From UBA5499 sp002426275 (GTDB taxonomy: Bacteria; Bacillota; DTU084), in the NCBI GenBank assembly GCA_937888735.1, contig CALASN010000167.1, positions 1 through 39,279 on the forward strand: a DNA stretch of 39,279 bases. Reading direction: 5' to 3'. Below the pieces are notes generated by a model. That model made no database searches. It saw only the letters and a program-made list of their open reading frames with translations, and was not told where the DNA came from. Within the stretch, counting starts at the first letter, position 1. The number at the start of each line of letters is the position of its first letter. A program made the translations under genes and the position numbers. This document shows positions 1 to 8,516 of the stretch, piece after piece.

Positions 1-56
1 TTTGCCATAGATGCCAGCAAAATGGTAGGAGAAGTTTGTAAGATTAAACGCGACCG

Positions 57-79
57 CCCCTCCCCACATGGGGGAGGGG
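57..79. repeat. Perfect C/G-tract hairpin
   Basis: CCCCTCCCC (57-65) pairs perfectly with GGGGAGGGG (71-79) around a 5-base loop. No T-run follows on either strand within a few bases, so it is not a typical intrinsic terminator. It is flanked by short GCGACC/GGTCGC motifs. It could be the edge of a dispersed repeat or mobile element that continues outside the window. Confidence 0.45.
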
Positions 80-253
80 GTATGAAGTCTGCTTGTACAA
101 GTAAATGCGACCCACTACTCGCGTTTACTTTGTCAATTTACGAAAATCTATTTTTCGCATGTTTGCCAAAAATTCCCAACTTACCATAACGCAAATAATC
201 AAATCTAAGCAGCTAAATTGCAATTCTGATGAGAATTTGCTTGTTTCTTAGTA

Positions 254-420
254 GGGCAGAAGTTTTAACTGCCCAGAATGTATGGAGATATCTCTTTATC
301 CCGCTTGGATATGATACTGCCTAAAATGTATGCGGGTTTGTTCTGTAAATGCTGTAAGAGCACTTGGGGAAAAACTATCGTTGATATAAGACCAGCGCGT
401 CAAGGCTGGTCTTTATTATA
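254..420 (+). ncRNA. Possible small structured RNA ending in a terminator
   Basis: The segment starts with a hairpin (GGGCAG 254-259 with CTGCCC 269-274) and ends with a 9-bp hairpin followed by TATTATAT. The open frame that crosses it from 278 runs straight through the terminator hairpin and has no ribosome site, so a non-coding RNA or leader is a better reading. I do not recognise the family, and no T-box or common riboswitch core is visible. Confidence 0.25.
388..413 (+). terminator. Intrinsic terminator-like hairpin
   Basis: AAGACCAGC (388-396) pairs with GCTGGTCTT (405-413) over an 8-base loop and is followed by a T/A-rich tail. It would end a plus-strand transcript that starts upstream, with no protein gene in between. 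Confidence 0.5.
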
Positions 421-864
421 TATGTCGGCAAAAAACGGCATATTCTCAGGTTTGACTTCAGACTACACTGCCTCCTGCTCACAAATTGTAAACAACTGAA
501 ACAAATCTTCAATGAGCCGTTCCACAGAACAGACAAGTACGCCAAACAGCGTAGCCTTGTCGGACAGGGCGAACAAAAAAATGTGAACGAGATTATTGGC
601 TCAACTGAAAAATTCCAACGGAGACGTGCTCAACCATCTATTCCGCTACGGCTCCACAGCATCTCCTATTTTATTACATAAACATCGAAATGAAGTCTTT
701 TTTTGCCTTCTGTGGTCATGCCTTCCTCCTTTAGCTTTCGTTACCAGCAGTTCCCACTAGGAAAAATACATTGCGACTCGAAATATATAAACAAGTATTT
801 CCCAAAGGGGGTAAGAAAAGGTAGGTAAGTAAATTCGCGGCAGAAAAAATAAGGAGGAATGTTT

Positions 865-2010
865 GTGCTAAAGGTCTCCAAGAAATTATTGTCGTTAATG
901 CTGGTGACAACTTTGTTCTTGGGGGTGAGCGCTTTAGCAGCATACGCAGAAGACATCATCTACTATGTTAAAACAGGAGACACACTATACAAACTCAGCA
1001 CGCGCTTCAACGTCCCTACAACAACAATCAAACGTGCCAACAATCTCAAAAGTAACATGCTTGTCTGGAATCAACGCCTGTATATACCTGGCGCTCCCGG
1101 ATTCTGGAATTATACGGTAAGACCGGGAGATACGATTTATCTCATCGGACAACGCTTCGGCGTTTCGGCAAATGAGATCCAGGTGGCCAACAATCTCTGG
1201 ACCGCAGTTTATCCGGGACAGATCATTGTGATTCCGTCGAGTAAAAGTCAAGCGCCTTCCACTCCGACAGCGCCTGCGGGAAGCCAGGTCTATACCGTGA
1301 GATATGGTGATTCGCTCTATCTCATCAGCCAAAGGTTCGGCGTTTCCGTGGAAGATATCAGAGCGGCCAACAATATTTGGTCTAACAACCTAACGGTTGG
1401 TCAGCAGCTGATAATCCCCGGCGGCAGTTCCAACACGCAGCCGCCCGCAGGAAGCCAGGTTTACACCGTGAGATACGGCGACTCGCTTTATCTCATCAGC
1501 CAAAGGTTCGGTGTCTCAGTCGCGGATCTCCGGCAGGCCAACAACATCTGGAATAACAACCTGACGGTTGGTCAGCAACTTGTAATTCCTAAGGTTGCCT
1601 CTAACCCTCAACCTCCTTCCGGGGGATCAGTTTCTTTGAGCAATAACGAGGTCGAGCTTTTGGCAAGGCTGGTAACCGCTGAAGCCGGAGGCGAACCCTA
1701 TGAGGGACAAGTGGCGGTAGCTGCCACCATCCTCAATAGGATGCGCAGTCCAAATTACCCCAATACAGTCACCTCTATTATCTATCAAGTGGTAGACGGG
1801 AGATACTACCAATTCAGCCCAGTCCTTGACGGCAGAATCAATAATCCTGCATCCTCAACTGCTTACAGAGCCGTACAGGACGCGGTCGGCGGATGGGATC
1901 CATCCTACGGCGCAATCGGATTTTATAATCCTGGAAAAACAAGCAACAGATGGGTCTCATCGCAACCAGTGACCACGGTAATCGGCAATCACGTCTTCTT
2001 CCGCGAATAA
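865..2010 (+). CDS. LysM-repeat cell wall hydrolase, SleB/Hydrolase_2 type
   Basis: This is a secreted peptidoglycan hydrolase, probably acting on spore cortex or cell wall. The N-terminus is a signal peptide (basic start, hydrophobic core, cleavage after AAYA). Four LysM peptidoglycan-binding repeats follow, at about residues 28-72, 76-118, 135-178 and 188-231, each with the pattern Y-x-V-x-x-G-D-[ST] and ending in IP. The last 125 residues are a SleB-like Hydrolase_2 domain, recognised from L-L-A-R-L-V-x-A-E-A-x-G-E and the V-A-V-A-A-T-I-L-N-R segment; the first E is the likely catalytic acid. An ATG at 859 lies only one base after AAGGAGG (851-857), so the GTG at 865, seven bases downstream, is the better start. 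LysM plus SleB is a common make-up for germination or spore-coat-associated hydrolases. A strong terminator follows, so the gene seems to be transcribed alone. Confidence 0.93.
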   Translation: MLKVSKKLLSLMLVTTLFLGVSALAAYAEDIIYYVKTGDTLYKLSTRFNVPTTTIKRANNLKSNMLVWNQRLYIPGAPGFWNYTVRPGDTIYLIGQRFGVSANEIQVANNLWTAVYPGQIIVIPSSKSQAPSTPTAPAGSQVYTVRYGDSLYLISQRFGVSVEDIRAANNIWSNNLTVGQQLIIPGGSSNTQPPAGSQVYTVRYGDSLYLISQRFGVSVADLRQANNIWNNNLTVGQQLVIPKVASNPQPPSGGSVSLSNNEVELLARLVTAEAGGEPYEGQVAVAATILNRMRSPNYPNTVTSIIYQVVDGRYYQFSPVLDGRINNPASSTAYRAVQDAVGGWDPSYGAIGFYNPGKTSNRWVSSQPVTTVIGNHVFFRE

Positions 2011-2022
2011 ACAAAACCTGCC

Positions 2023-2066
2023 CAAGAGCCCAATTCTCTGCTGAATTGGGCTCTTGTTGTATTTTT
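2023..2066 (+). terminator. Strong intrinsic terminator of the LysM hydrolase gene
   Basis: A 14-bp perfect stem (2023-2036 with 2043-2056) with a 6-base loop is followed by TTGTATTTTT. It lies 12 bases after the stop codon. Confidence 0.9.
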
Positions 2067-2180
2067 ATGCCCATTTTTGGGGATGTTAGACTTGGAAGGT
2101 ACATGCAGCTAAGCATAAAAAAGAATCTGATGATATATATTACTTCTATGTGAACTATTTCGAAGCAAAGGAGGATTCAC

Positions 2181-3197
2181 TTGAAAGCTCTGCTACTTGC
2201 CGGTGGACGAGGCACCCGTCTGCATCCTCTCACCACAAATCAGCCCAAGCCTATGCTGCCTGTCTTAAATAGACCTTGGCTGGAGTACCTGGTGAAATTG
2301 CTTGTGGAAAACGGAATTAACCAGATGGTCTTCAGTCTCTGCCATTGTCCTCAAATCATCATTGAACATTTCGGTGATGGCAGCCGTTTCGGCGCGAAAA
2401 TCGAGTACGTCATTGAAGAAACTCAACTAGGAACAGGCGGTGCTATTAAAATGGCCGCCTCTAAACTTTCAGACCCCTTTTTAGCTTTCAACGCCGATAT
2501 CGTCACGGATATCAACCTACGGGAGCTATTGGCCTTCCATGAGCTCAAGGGAGCCATGGGAACTCTTACCTTGACCCCGGTTTCCAATCCCTCCTCATAT
2601 GGGGTTGTTAACCTGGCCTCCGACGGTAGGATCCAGGACTTCGTTGAAAAGCCGCAGCTTTCCGCGGCAACGGTAGCCCTCATTAACGCGGGGGTCTACG
2701 TCTTCGACCAAGAGTTGGTATCTCTGATTCCAGAGGGAAGGCCTGTTTCCATAGAGCGGGAAATTTTTCCGCTCCTGATTGAAAAGGGAAAACCATTATA
2801 TGGTTACAATGGCAATTTCTATTGGCTGGATATGGGCACTCACAAAAGATATCTGCAGCTTCACCGACATATCCTTACAGGCCGCTTCCAACCGCCTTAT
2901 AAGTTATCAGGCTGCGGCATCTGGGTTCACCCTACTGCTAAAGTGGAATCTTTCTCCGTCCTGCGCGCTCCCTGTTTCATCGGCCCAGGCTGCACCATTG
3001 CAAGCAAAGCGGAAGTAGGCCCAATGGTTGTGCTGGGAGAAAATGTTACTATTGAAGGAGGAAGTTTGATTCGAGACAGCGTCCTGTGGGATGGCGCCAG
3101 CGTCGGCAGGCACACCCGTCTGGAGCAAGTCATCGTTGGTAAGGGCGTAGACATTGCGGCCGGAGATCATCTCTCTTCAGTAGCCCTTGCGGACTAA
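2181..3197 (+). CDS. Sugar-phosphate nucleotidyltransferase (mannose-1-P guanylyltransferase-like)
   Basis: The enzyme joins a sugar 1-phosphate to a nucleoside triphosphate to make a nucleotide-sugar. Residues 4-30 carry the family signature: LLAGGRGTRL followed by QPKPMLPV with its catalytic lysine. FNADIV near residue 103 holds the metal-binding aspartate, and FVEKP is the next conserved motif. From about residue 240 the protein has left-handed beta-helix hexapeptide repeats, as in GDP-mannose pyrophosphorylase-type proteins. The start is a TTG with AGGAGG ten bases upstream. It lies 17 bases before a GT4 glycosyltransferase, which probably uses its product. The exact sugar and nucleotide cannot be told from sequence; glucose-1-P and mannose-1-P are both possible. 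Confidence 0.88.
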   Translation: MKALLLAGGRGTRLHPLTTNQPKPMLPVLNRPWLEYLVKLLVENGINQMVFSLCHCPQIIIEHFGDGSRFGAKIEYVIEETQLGTGGAIKMAASKLSDPFLAFNADIVTDINLRELLAFHELKGAMGTLTLTPVSNPSSYGVVNLASDGRIQDFVEKPQLSAATVALINAGVYVFDQELVSLIPEGRPVSIEREIFPLLIEKGKPLYGYNGNFYWLDMGTHKRYLQLHRHILTGRFQPPYKLSGCGIWVHPTAKVESFSVLRAPCFIGPGCTIASKAEVGPMVVLGENVTIEGGSLIRDSVLWDGASVGRHTRLEQVIVGKGVDIAAGDHLSSVALAD

Positions 3198-3214
3198 AAA
3201 TAGGAGGTAACTTA

Positions 3215-4405
3215 ATGCCGTTTCGATTTGCAGTTCTCTCTACATTTCCTCCGCGTCAATGCGGAATCGCCACATATTGCTACGATTTGCTGACTCATCT
3301 GCCTTCCCTAGCAAAGCCTGAGGTAATAGCGATCTGTGAAGAGCAAAAAAAAAATACCAATCCCATAGGCTTATGCATTGAGCAGCAAAAACGCGACGAT
3401 TATCTAAAAGCCGGAGTTTTTGTGAACCAAAGCAAAGCTCAGCTGGTACACATCCAACATGAATTCGGAATTTTCGGCGGCCCTGACGGAAGCTATCTTT
3501 TAGATTTTCTGGCACATCTCCAAAAACCTGCAGTAACTACTTTTCACACCGTTTTAGCCAAACCGGACGCCAATAAATTTAAGATCATGCAGAAAGTAGC
3601 CATGCAAAGCTCGAAAGTGATCGTGATGGCCCAGCGGGCTAAGGAAATTCTCACTGAAGTATACGGAATAACCCCCGAGAAAATCTTCACTTTCCATCAC
3701 GGCGTGCCTGCTCCGGTCTCCGCCACCAGGCAAGAATTAAAAAAACGCCTCAATCTAGACGGCAGGCCTGTGATTTCCACTTTCGGTCTGCTGGGCAGAG
3801 GCAAAGGAATCGAGTATGCCATTCGCGCTGTGGCCAAAGCCAAAGAGCTCTTTCCCAATCTGTGCTACCTAATCATCGGCAAAACGCATCCTGGCGTACA
3901 AAGAAATGAGGGCGAGGAATATAGGCATCAGCTGATGCAGCTCACTTCTAGCCTAGGCATGGAAAACAATATTCAATTTGTGGACCGCTTTCTGGACAAA
4001 GAGGAATTAGTTGAATACTTGACCCTCACAGACATCTATCTTACTCCTTACATAGGCCAAGAGCAGATCACCAGCGGCACTCTGGCTTACGCTGTGGGGC
4101 TCGGGAAAGCAGTAATCTCCACCCCTTATATTTACGCTCAAGAGCTGCTTTCAGGAGGCAGGGGGCTTTTAGCTGAATTCCGTGATTCAGACTCTATCGC
4201 CCGCTGCCTGGAGCAGGTCCTCTCCTCTCCGCAGTTGCAAGCGCAGCTGGAGGAGAGAGCCGGACAGCTTGGCAAATTTATGAGCTGGGACTATGTAGCC
4301 GAACAACACCTGGCTCTGTATTGTCAAGCTGCAGCTGACAGCTGCAACACAGGCGCTTTGTTTATTCCCGGAGGTGAATTGATTGCCAACTCTACCCAAA
4401 CTTGA
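3215..4405 (+). CDS. Glycosyltransferase family 4
   Basis: A retaining GT-B glycosyltransferase with two Rossmann-like halves. The N-terminal half begins LSTFPPRQCGIATY, the typical start of GT4 enzymes, and has an HIQHEFGIFGG acceptor-side motif. The C-terminal half starts at FGLLGRGKGIEYAI near residue 190 and carries the E-Q-I-T-S-G-T-L segment with a later glutamate (YAQELL), matching the EX7E-type donor site. It has a GGAGG ribosome site and 396 residues, a normal length. Its end overlaps the next gene by 23 bases, which suggests translational coupling. Donor and acceptor are unknown. The nucleotidyltransferase upstream and glycosidase-like gene downstream suggest that the three make or trim one glycan or glycoside. 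Confidence 0.88.
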   Translation: MPFRFAVLSTFPPRQCGIATYCYDLLTHLPSLAKPEVIAICEEQKKNTNPIGLCIEQQKRDDYLKAGVFVNQSKAQLVHIQHEFGIFGGPDGSYLLDFLAHLQKPAVTTFHTVLAKPDANKFKIMQKVAMQSSKVIVMAQRAKEILTEVYGITPEKIFTFHHGVPAPVSATRQELKKRLNLDGRPVISTFGLLGRGKGIEYAIRAVAKAKELFPNLCYLIIGKTHPGVQRNEGEEYRHQLMQLTSSLGMENNIQFVDRFLDKEELVEYLTLTDIYLTPYIGQEQITSGTLAYAVGLGKAVISTPYIYAQELLSGGRGLLAEFRDSDSIARCLEQVLSSPQLQAQLEERAGQLGKFMSWDYVAEQHLALYCQAAADSCNTGALFIPGGELIANSTQT

Positions 4406-5414
4406 TCATCTCTATAGAATGACGGATCGCACTGGTATTATCCAACACGCAACCTATCACCTTCCCAACTTCAGAACCGGTTATACAACAGACGATAACG
4501 CCAGAGCATTGACCGCAGCCCTCAGGCTCTATGAACTGGAACCGAATGCCGCGGTCATGACCTTGGCTGAAACATACCTTAGCTTTTTGGTTTATGCTCA
4601 GCGCCCCGACGGCTGGTGGCATAATTTCGTCGACTATTCCCACCGTTTTCTTGACGACCGCGGTTCAGACGACGCTTTCGGTCGGGCCATCCAGTCCGTC
4701 TGCTCTGTGGCTGCAAAAAAATAAGATCACAGGATGGAGCATGTGGCTTGGGAACTCCTGGAAAGAGCCAAAAACAAAATTCCTCTTCTCTCCTCTCCCA
4801 GGGCCATGGCCTTTTGCATAATCGGGCTTTCACAGCTGAACAAAGGCGATTTTCACCTGCTGCGGCAGCTTGCGGATAACCTGGCCGCACTGTACCGCAC
4901 TGTCTCCGGAGGAGGCTGGTATTGGTTCGAGGAATACGTCACTTACTGCAATGCGGCGCTGCCCCAGGCAATGCTGCTGAGCTATAAGGTTTTAGGAAAA
5001 AAGGCATATCTGCACATCGGCCTGGAGAGCCTTAACTTTCTCAGCGAGCGTCTGCTCAGAGACGGCAGGTTGATTCTGGTGGGAAACCACGGCTGGTGGC
5101 ATAAAGGCCAAGACCCTGCCGTCTTTGACCAGCAGCCCGTAGATGCCGCACATCTTGTCAACGCCCACTTAGAGGCATACAAGCTAACCGGTCAAACCGA
5201 TCATTACCTGCGCGCCCAAAAGTGTTTCTCCTGGTTTGAAGGCGAAAACAACCTGGGCCTGAGCTTGCTGGATCCAAATTCCGGAGGCTGCTTCGATGGC
5301 CTCACCGCGGAAAACATCAACAAAAATCAAGGCGCGGAATCGCTTTTAGCGTACCTGGAGGCCAACTTGTCCCTTTCCGAGGCAGACGCGAAAAAGCAAG
5401 AAGCCACAGGTTAG
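4383..5414 (+). pseudogene. Six-hairpin glycosidase-like gene interrupted by an in-frame TAA
   Basis: Two open stretches, 4383-4721 and 4725-5414, lie in the same reading frame and are separated only by TAA at 4722-4724, right after a run of seven A. Together they give a 342-residue protein of the kind found next to GT4 enzymes: the GYTTDDNARAL motif near residue 33, LDDRGSDDAFGRA near residue 92, then SPRAMAF and GGGWYWFEEY, typical of alpha/alpha-barrel (six-hairpin) glycosidase-like proteins. The likely start is the TTG at 4383 behind GGAGGTG. The ATG at 4734 has no good ribosome site. Because both halves stay conserved and in frame, this is either a recent nonsense mutation, a sequencing or assembly error at the A-run, or, less likely, readthrough. 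Confidence 0.75.
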
Positions 5415-5418
5415 AGCT

Positions 5419-5443
5419 GAGGGATAGCTCCGCGCTATCCCTC
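5419..5443. terminator. Hairpin between converging genes
   Basis: GAGGGATAGC (5419-5428) pairs perfectly with GCTATCCCTC (5434-5443) over a 5-base loop. It lies between the converging glycosidase-like gene and nagA and includes the nagA stop codon. There is no clear T-run on either side, so termination may depend on other factors. Confidence 0.5.
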
Positions 5444-6610
5444 TATCCGTTCGCCCGCTATAAACACCTTCTCCACCTCTAAATCCGAACTAAAGACCAC
5501 CAGATCCGCGTCTTTGCCCGGAAGCAGACTCCCTTTATTGCTCAGGCCCAGACGCCGGGCCGGATTCACTGTGGCCATCTTGACCGCTTCCGGCAATGTG
5601 ACCCCGACCAACTGAACCATATTCTTCACGCCGCGATTTAGACCTAGACAGCTGCCATAGAGATTCCCCTCCACGGCGTCTCCTGTGATGGCAACATTGC
5701 TTTTCACAGTCACCCGTCTGCCGTCCGACAGATCGTATTCTCCGTCGGGCAGCCCCGCAGGCTGAACCGCATCCGTGATCAGAATGATTTTGTCGCTGCC
5801 TTTCAATTTGTGCAGAAGCTGCATGTTCCCCGGATGAACGTGGACTCCATCGCAGATCAGCTCACAATATATCTCATCCAAATTTAAGGCCGCGCCAATC
5901 AATCCCGGCTGTCGTTTGGTAATGCCGGTGTTGCCGCCGTTGAAGACGTGCACCGCCTGATCCGCTCCCAGAGCGACTGCCGCTGCAACCTGCTCGTAGC
6001 TGGCCTCAGAGTGGCCGATGGCCGCAATCAAGCCCCTAGAGAGCACCTCCTCTGTTAGGGTAAGACCGCCTTCCACCTCAGGGGCAACTAAGACCAAGCG
6101 CAGCAGTTCTCCCGCCCTGTCCATAAGCTCCAGATAGTCTTTTGCTTTAGGCGCGCGGATTGCTTCCAGGGGCTGTCCTCCTCTGGCCAAAGGATTCATA
6201 AACGGCGCCTCCAGGTAAATGCCTGCGATTTGCGCTTCCCGGCACTGGCTTTGCCGCTGCAGCTTATAGGTTTCATTGATGATCTCCAAAGCGGTGAGCA
6301 TCCGCTCCCAGCCGGTTGCATAGAGCGACGGGACAAAAGAGGTGACGCCGGCTTTCAGCTCATTTTCGGCCACTGCCAAAACGTCGGCCACCGTCCCTCC
6401 CATCACATCGTGCCCGCCGCCGCCGTGGATGTGCAGGTCAATTAGTCCTGGGGTTATGACTTTGCCGGTTACATCCCAAACTTGATCCGAAGACTCCCCT
6501 CTGTACTCCTCTCCCACATACTGAATTTTGCCATCTTCAATGATCACTACCCCTGGTTCTACCACAACAAAAGGCGTGATTACTTTTCCGCCCTTTAAGA
6601 CAATGCGCAC
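5435..6610 (-). CDS. nagA: N-acetylglucosamine-6-phosphate deacetylase
   Basis: This cytoplasmic amidohydrolase removes acetate from GlcNAc-6-phosphate and feeds amino-sugar from cell wall recycling or chitin into glycolysis. The metal-binding HIHGGGGHDVM motif is near residue 60. Further family motifs are YLEAPF, GHSEA with its metal-ligand histidine, HVFNG and LITDAVQPAGLPDG with the catalytic aspartate. Translation could begin at a TTG (6625), but GGAGG lies inside that reading frame and eight bases before the GTG at 6610, which therefore is the better start (about 391 residues). It follows yabQ at the end of the minus-strand spore cluster. No nagB is next to it. Confidence 0.93.
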   Translation of the reverse strand: MRIVLKGGKVITPFVVVEPGVVIIEDGKIQYVGEEYRGESSDQVWDVTGKVITPGLIDLHIHGGGGHDVMGGTVADVLAVAENELKAGVTSFVPSLYATGWERMLTALEIINETYKLQRQSQCREAQIAGIYLEAPFMNPLARGGQPLEAIRAPKAKDYLELMDRAGELLRLVLVAPEVEGGLTLTEEVLSRGLIAAIGHSEASYEQVAAAVALGADQAVHVFNGGNTGITKRQPGLIGAALNLDEIYCELICDGVHVHPGNMQLLHKLKGSDKIILITDAVQPAGLPDGEYDLSDGRRVTVKSNVAITGDAVEGNLYGSCLGLNRGVKNMVQLVGVTLPEAVKMATVNPARRLGLSNKGSLLPGKDADLVVFSSDLEVEKVFIAGERIEG

Positions 6611-6697
6611 CGTCTTCGCCTCCAAAGTTTTTTAAGATGTCTAAATATGTCTCGAAAAAACCATTCTATAATTTCGACGAAGAACAGCTTTTTCCTG

Positions 6698-7084
6698 CTA
6701 CTTTTTGCGAAGACGGCGACAGATTGCAGCCCCAAAAAGATAAAAACCCCTCCCCAGATAACCAAAGGAGCGGTGGAAAGCGGAAAAAAAAGCGAAGAAA
6801 AGCGAGATTATCTTGTGACTGAGCAGCCAACTGTATAGCCACAGTCCCAAGATCCAGCCGACAATTACATATAAACGCATTTCGCCCCAATTACCCAGCA
6901 GAAGCAAACTGAAAAGCAAGCAAAAAGCGAAAAGCCAAAAAAGCAAGTCTCCAACCCTGGTCCAAACAGGACCAGGGCGCCAGAGAGCCCTCAAGACCCT
7001 ATAAATATCGAAGCACAGTCCTAATAAAATTCCAGAAATGACGGTGATTCCCATGGCAAACAACTGTGTGGAGATCGCATCCAT
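6698..7084 (-). CDS. yabQ: Spore cortex biosynthesis protein YabQ
   Basis: A small membrane protein needed for cortex formation in Bacillus. Early motif GILLGLCFDIYRVLR is the YabQ signature, followed by hydrophobic segments at about residues 45-65 and 70-90 and a basic C-terminal tail ending RRLRKK. It directly follows yabP: the yabP stop TAG (7096-7094) touches a possible GTG start (7093), but the ATG at 7084 lies closer to the GGTAGGTGGAGG ribosome-site region and is preferred. In Bacillus the next gene is divIC; here it is nagA instead. Confidence 0.88.
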   Translation of the reverse strand: MDAISTQLFAMGITVISGILLGLCFDIYRVLRALWRPGPVWTRVGDLLFWLFAFCLLFSLLLLGNWGEMRLYVIVGWILGLWLYSWLLSHKIISLFFAFFSAFHRSFGYLGRGFYLFGAAICRRLRKK

Positions 7085-7093
7085 GGCCTCCAC

Positions 7094-7399
7094 CTACCGA
7101 AAGAGCTTGCTGAAAACGCCTTGTCCCCCGGACTTTTTGCCCTTCACGTCACCGGTATATTCCAAACCGATGATGAGTCCTTCCACAGCTAAAGTGCCGC
7201 CGTCTAGATCCAACTGCTTGATATGCAGCTCTCGGCCGCTGATCTGCAGCATTCCGGCTTCCGTCTCCACTAAAATCTCTTGATCATCAAAGCTCTCAAC
7301 ATTTCCCACTCCCTCAACTAGCAAGTCTCCTCTTTCTTTAAGCACCACCTGATGCAGGCGCCTCTGAGCGGGAATAACGTCCTTTCGCTTATCTTCCAC
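7094..7399 (-). CDS. yabP: Spore cortex/coat protein YabP (YabP/YqfC family)
   Basis: About 101 residues, the usual length of the family. The central part has the YabP pattern: GVGNVESFDDQEILVETE, then LQISGRELHIKQLDLDGGTL and the LAVEGLI strand. The frame stays open far upstream into spoIID, but AGGGGGA lies eight bases before the GTG at 7399, giving a start that matches family length. In Bacillus subtilis YabP is made in the mother cell under sigma-E and is required for cortex; the same role is inferred here. It sits between spoIID and yabQ. Confidence 0.9.
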   Translation of the reverse strand: MEDKRKDVIPAQRRLHQVVLKERGDLLVEGVGNVESFDDQEILVETEAGMLQISGRELHIKQLDLDGGTLAVEGLIIGLEYTGDVKGKKSGGQGVFSKLFR

Positions 7400-7485
7400 G
7401 ACAAAATCCCCCTTTCGCAAGGCAGGCAAGTCTGCCTCTGATCTATAAATATGTCCACCTTGCGAATTTATGACTGCCGGGGAAG

Positions 7486-8424
7486 TTACTGCCAACGCTT
7501 TTCTACTTTGGTTCCCGGGAAATAATACAAGGCGATTTCCGAGGCGGATTTTCCTTCCTTGGCTAGGGTATAAGCTCCCCACTGACAAAAACCGACGCCA
7601 TGGCCAAAGCCTCGTCCTTCGATGGTAACTGAGCTCTCTCCATTGACTAAATTTGTGATGACGTTGGAGCGAAGGCGCATGGGATCCAGATAAATCCGCA
7701 GATCTTGACCGGCGATTTCCTTGCTGCCGCCGCCATAGGAGATCCGCCAGGTTTCCACTCTGCCGGCCTTGCTTTTTTTGGCGATTTCCAATTTCCTCAC
7801 AGAGCTGATCCCCAGTTTCTGCAGCAGACTGTCCAGCTCCCCATATTTATAAGTGGCTGTCCAATGCTTGACCTCCGGCGGGCTATACTTTGCCTCCGGG
7901 CATTCTTTATTAACTGTATAGGGAGGTTCGGCTCCCGGATAGGCTATTCCCTCCTTTGCCCGGGCTGTTGTTCCGCCGCAGGAGGCATTGAACCAGGCTT
8001 TGATATACTTACCATTGTATGTAAGCACCTGGCCTCTTGTGGATTTCACCGCTTTTTTAATGATAGCCGTGATATTGGCCGGATTGTATGCTTGGGTATG
8101 AGTCTCATCCGTGCAGACATCCGTGCCGTGCATCTGGTTCGTGCCTCCGCGGCCGATGAATTCCATGGTGAAAGAACGCGCGACTATGGCTTGAGCCGCA
8201 TAGGCCGCTTCAGGCCAGCCAGGCTTCATCTCTCCCGCCACTACCCCTTGCAGATATTCTTCGATGGGCATGCTTAGCTTCTTCCCAGTTTTATGATCGT
8301 AAACGCTGATGGCCTTTTCCTTGGGCAACTTGCCTTGAGGCTGCTCCTTGGGCCGTGCGCAGCCGATCAGCATCGCGGGAAGCAAAGTCGCAAGTACGCT
8401 GATCAACCAAAACCGCTTTCTCAT
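7486..8424 (-). CDS. spoIID: SpoIID/LytB-family peptidoglycan lytic transglycosylase lipoprotein
   Basis: SpoIID cuts denuded glycan strands of septal peptidoglycan during engulfment. The first 22 residues form a lipoprotein signal with lipobox LIGC. The SpoIID domain includes IEEYLQGVVAGEM (the catalytic glutamate of the family lies in this segment), QAIVARSFT, a DETHTQAY motif and the C-terminal RGFGHGVGFCQWGAY and YYFPGTKV motifs. The ATG at 8424 with GGGAGGA six bases upstream decides the start; the frame extends further upstream without a ribosome site. In Bacillus, spoIID lies elsewhere with spoIIIQ-linked genes; here it is set into the yabN-yabP-yabQ group. A second SpoIID-like paralogue elsewhere in the genome cannot be excluded. 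Confidence 0.9.
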   Translation of the reverse strand: MRKRFWLISVLATLLPAMLIGCARPKEQPQGKLPKEKAISVYDHKTGKKLSMPIEEYLQGVVAGEMKPGWPEAAYAAQAIVARSFTMEFIGRGGTNQMHGTDVCTDETHTQAYNPANITAIIKKAVKSTRGQVLTYNGKYIKAWFNASCGGTTARAKEGIAYPGAEPPYTVNKECPEAKYSPPEVKHWTATYKYGELDSLLQKLGISSVRKLEIAKKSKAGRVETWRISYGGGSKEIAGQDLRIYLDPMRLRSNVITNLVNGESSVTIEGRGFGHGVGFCQWGAYTLAKEGKSASEIALYYFPGTKVEKRWQ

Positions 8425-8516
8425 CTGAGTTCCTCCCTCTGAACCTTTGTTCTTAATATCTCGCTTGCGGGAGGAAATATGCACTTTTGTCGTCTGATTA
8501 TCCCGGCAAACTCAGT

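Larger units (their letters stand above)
1..864. other. Long non-coding stretch before the LysM hydrolase gene
   Basis: No convincing protein gene is visible here. It holds a C/G-tract hairpin near the left edge, a possible small RNA ending in a terminator-like hairpin near 413, and from about 500 to 730 two overlapping open frames without a ribosome site that may be remains of a gene. The stretch just before 865 is AT-rich and carries the strong AAGGAGG ribosome site at 851-857. I saw no clear sigma-A promoter for the downstream gene; a sporulation-sigma promoter would be expected from its product but I could not identify one. Confidence 0.5.

Noticed and set aside
57..125. Possible CRISPR repeat or insertion-sequence end at the left edge
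   Set aside because: Only one palindrome is visible; there are no regularly spaced repeats and no cas or transposase gene.
278..499. 73-residue open frame on the plus strand
   Set aside because: It has no ribosome site and runs through a terminator-like hairpin at 388-413; composition is unlike the neighbouring proteins.
500..730. Two overlapping open frames that looked like a degraded mobile-element or sigma-like gene (one reads TPNSVALSDRANKKM, then stop, then RLLAQLKNSNGDVLNHLF)
   Set aside because: No start, ribosome site or recognisable family; it may be a gene relic but I cannot support it.
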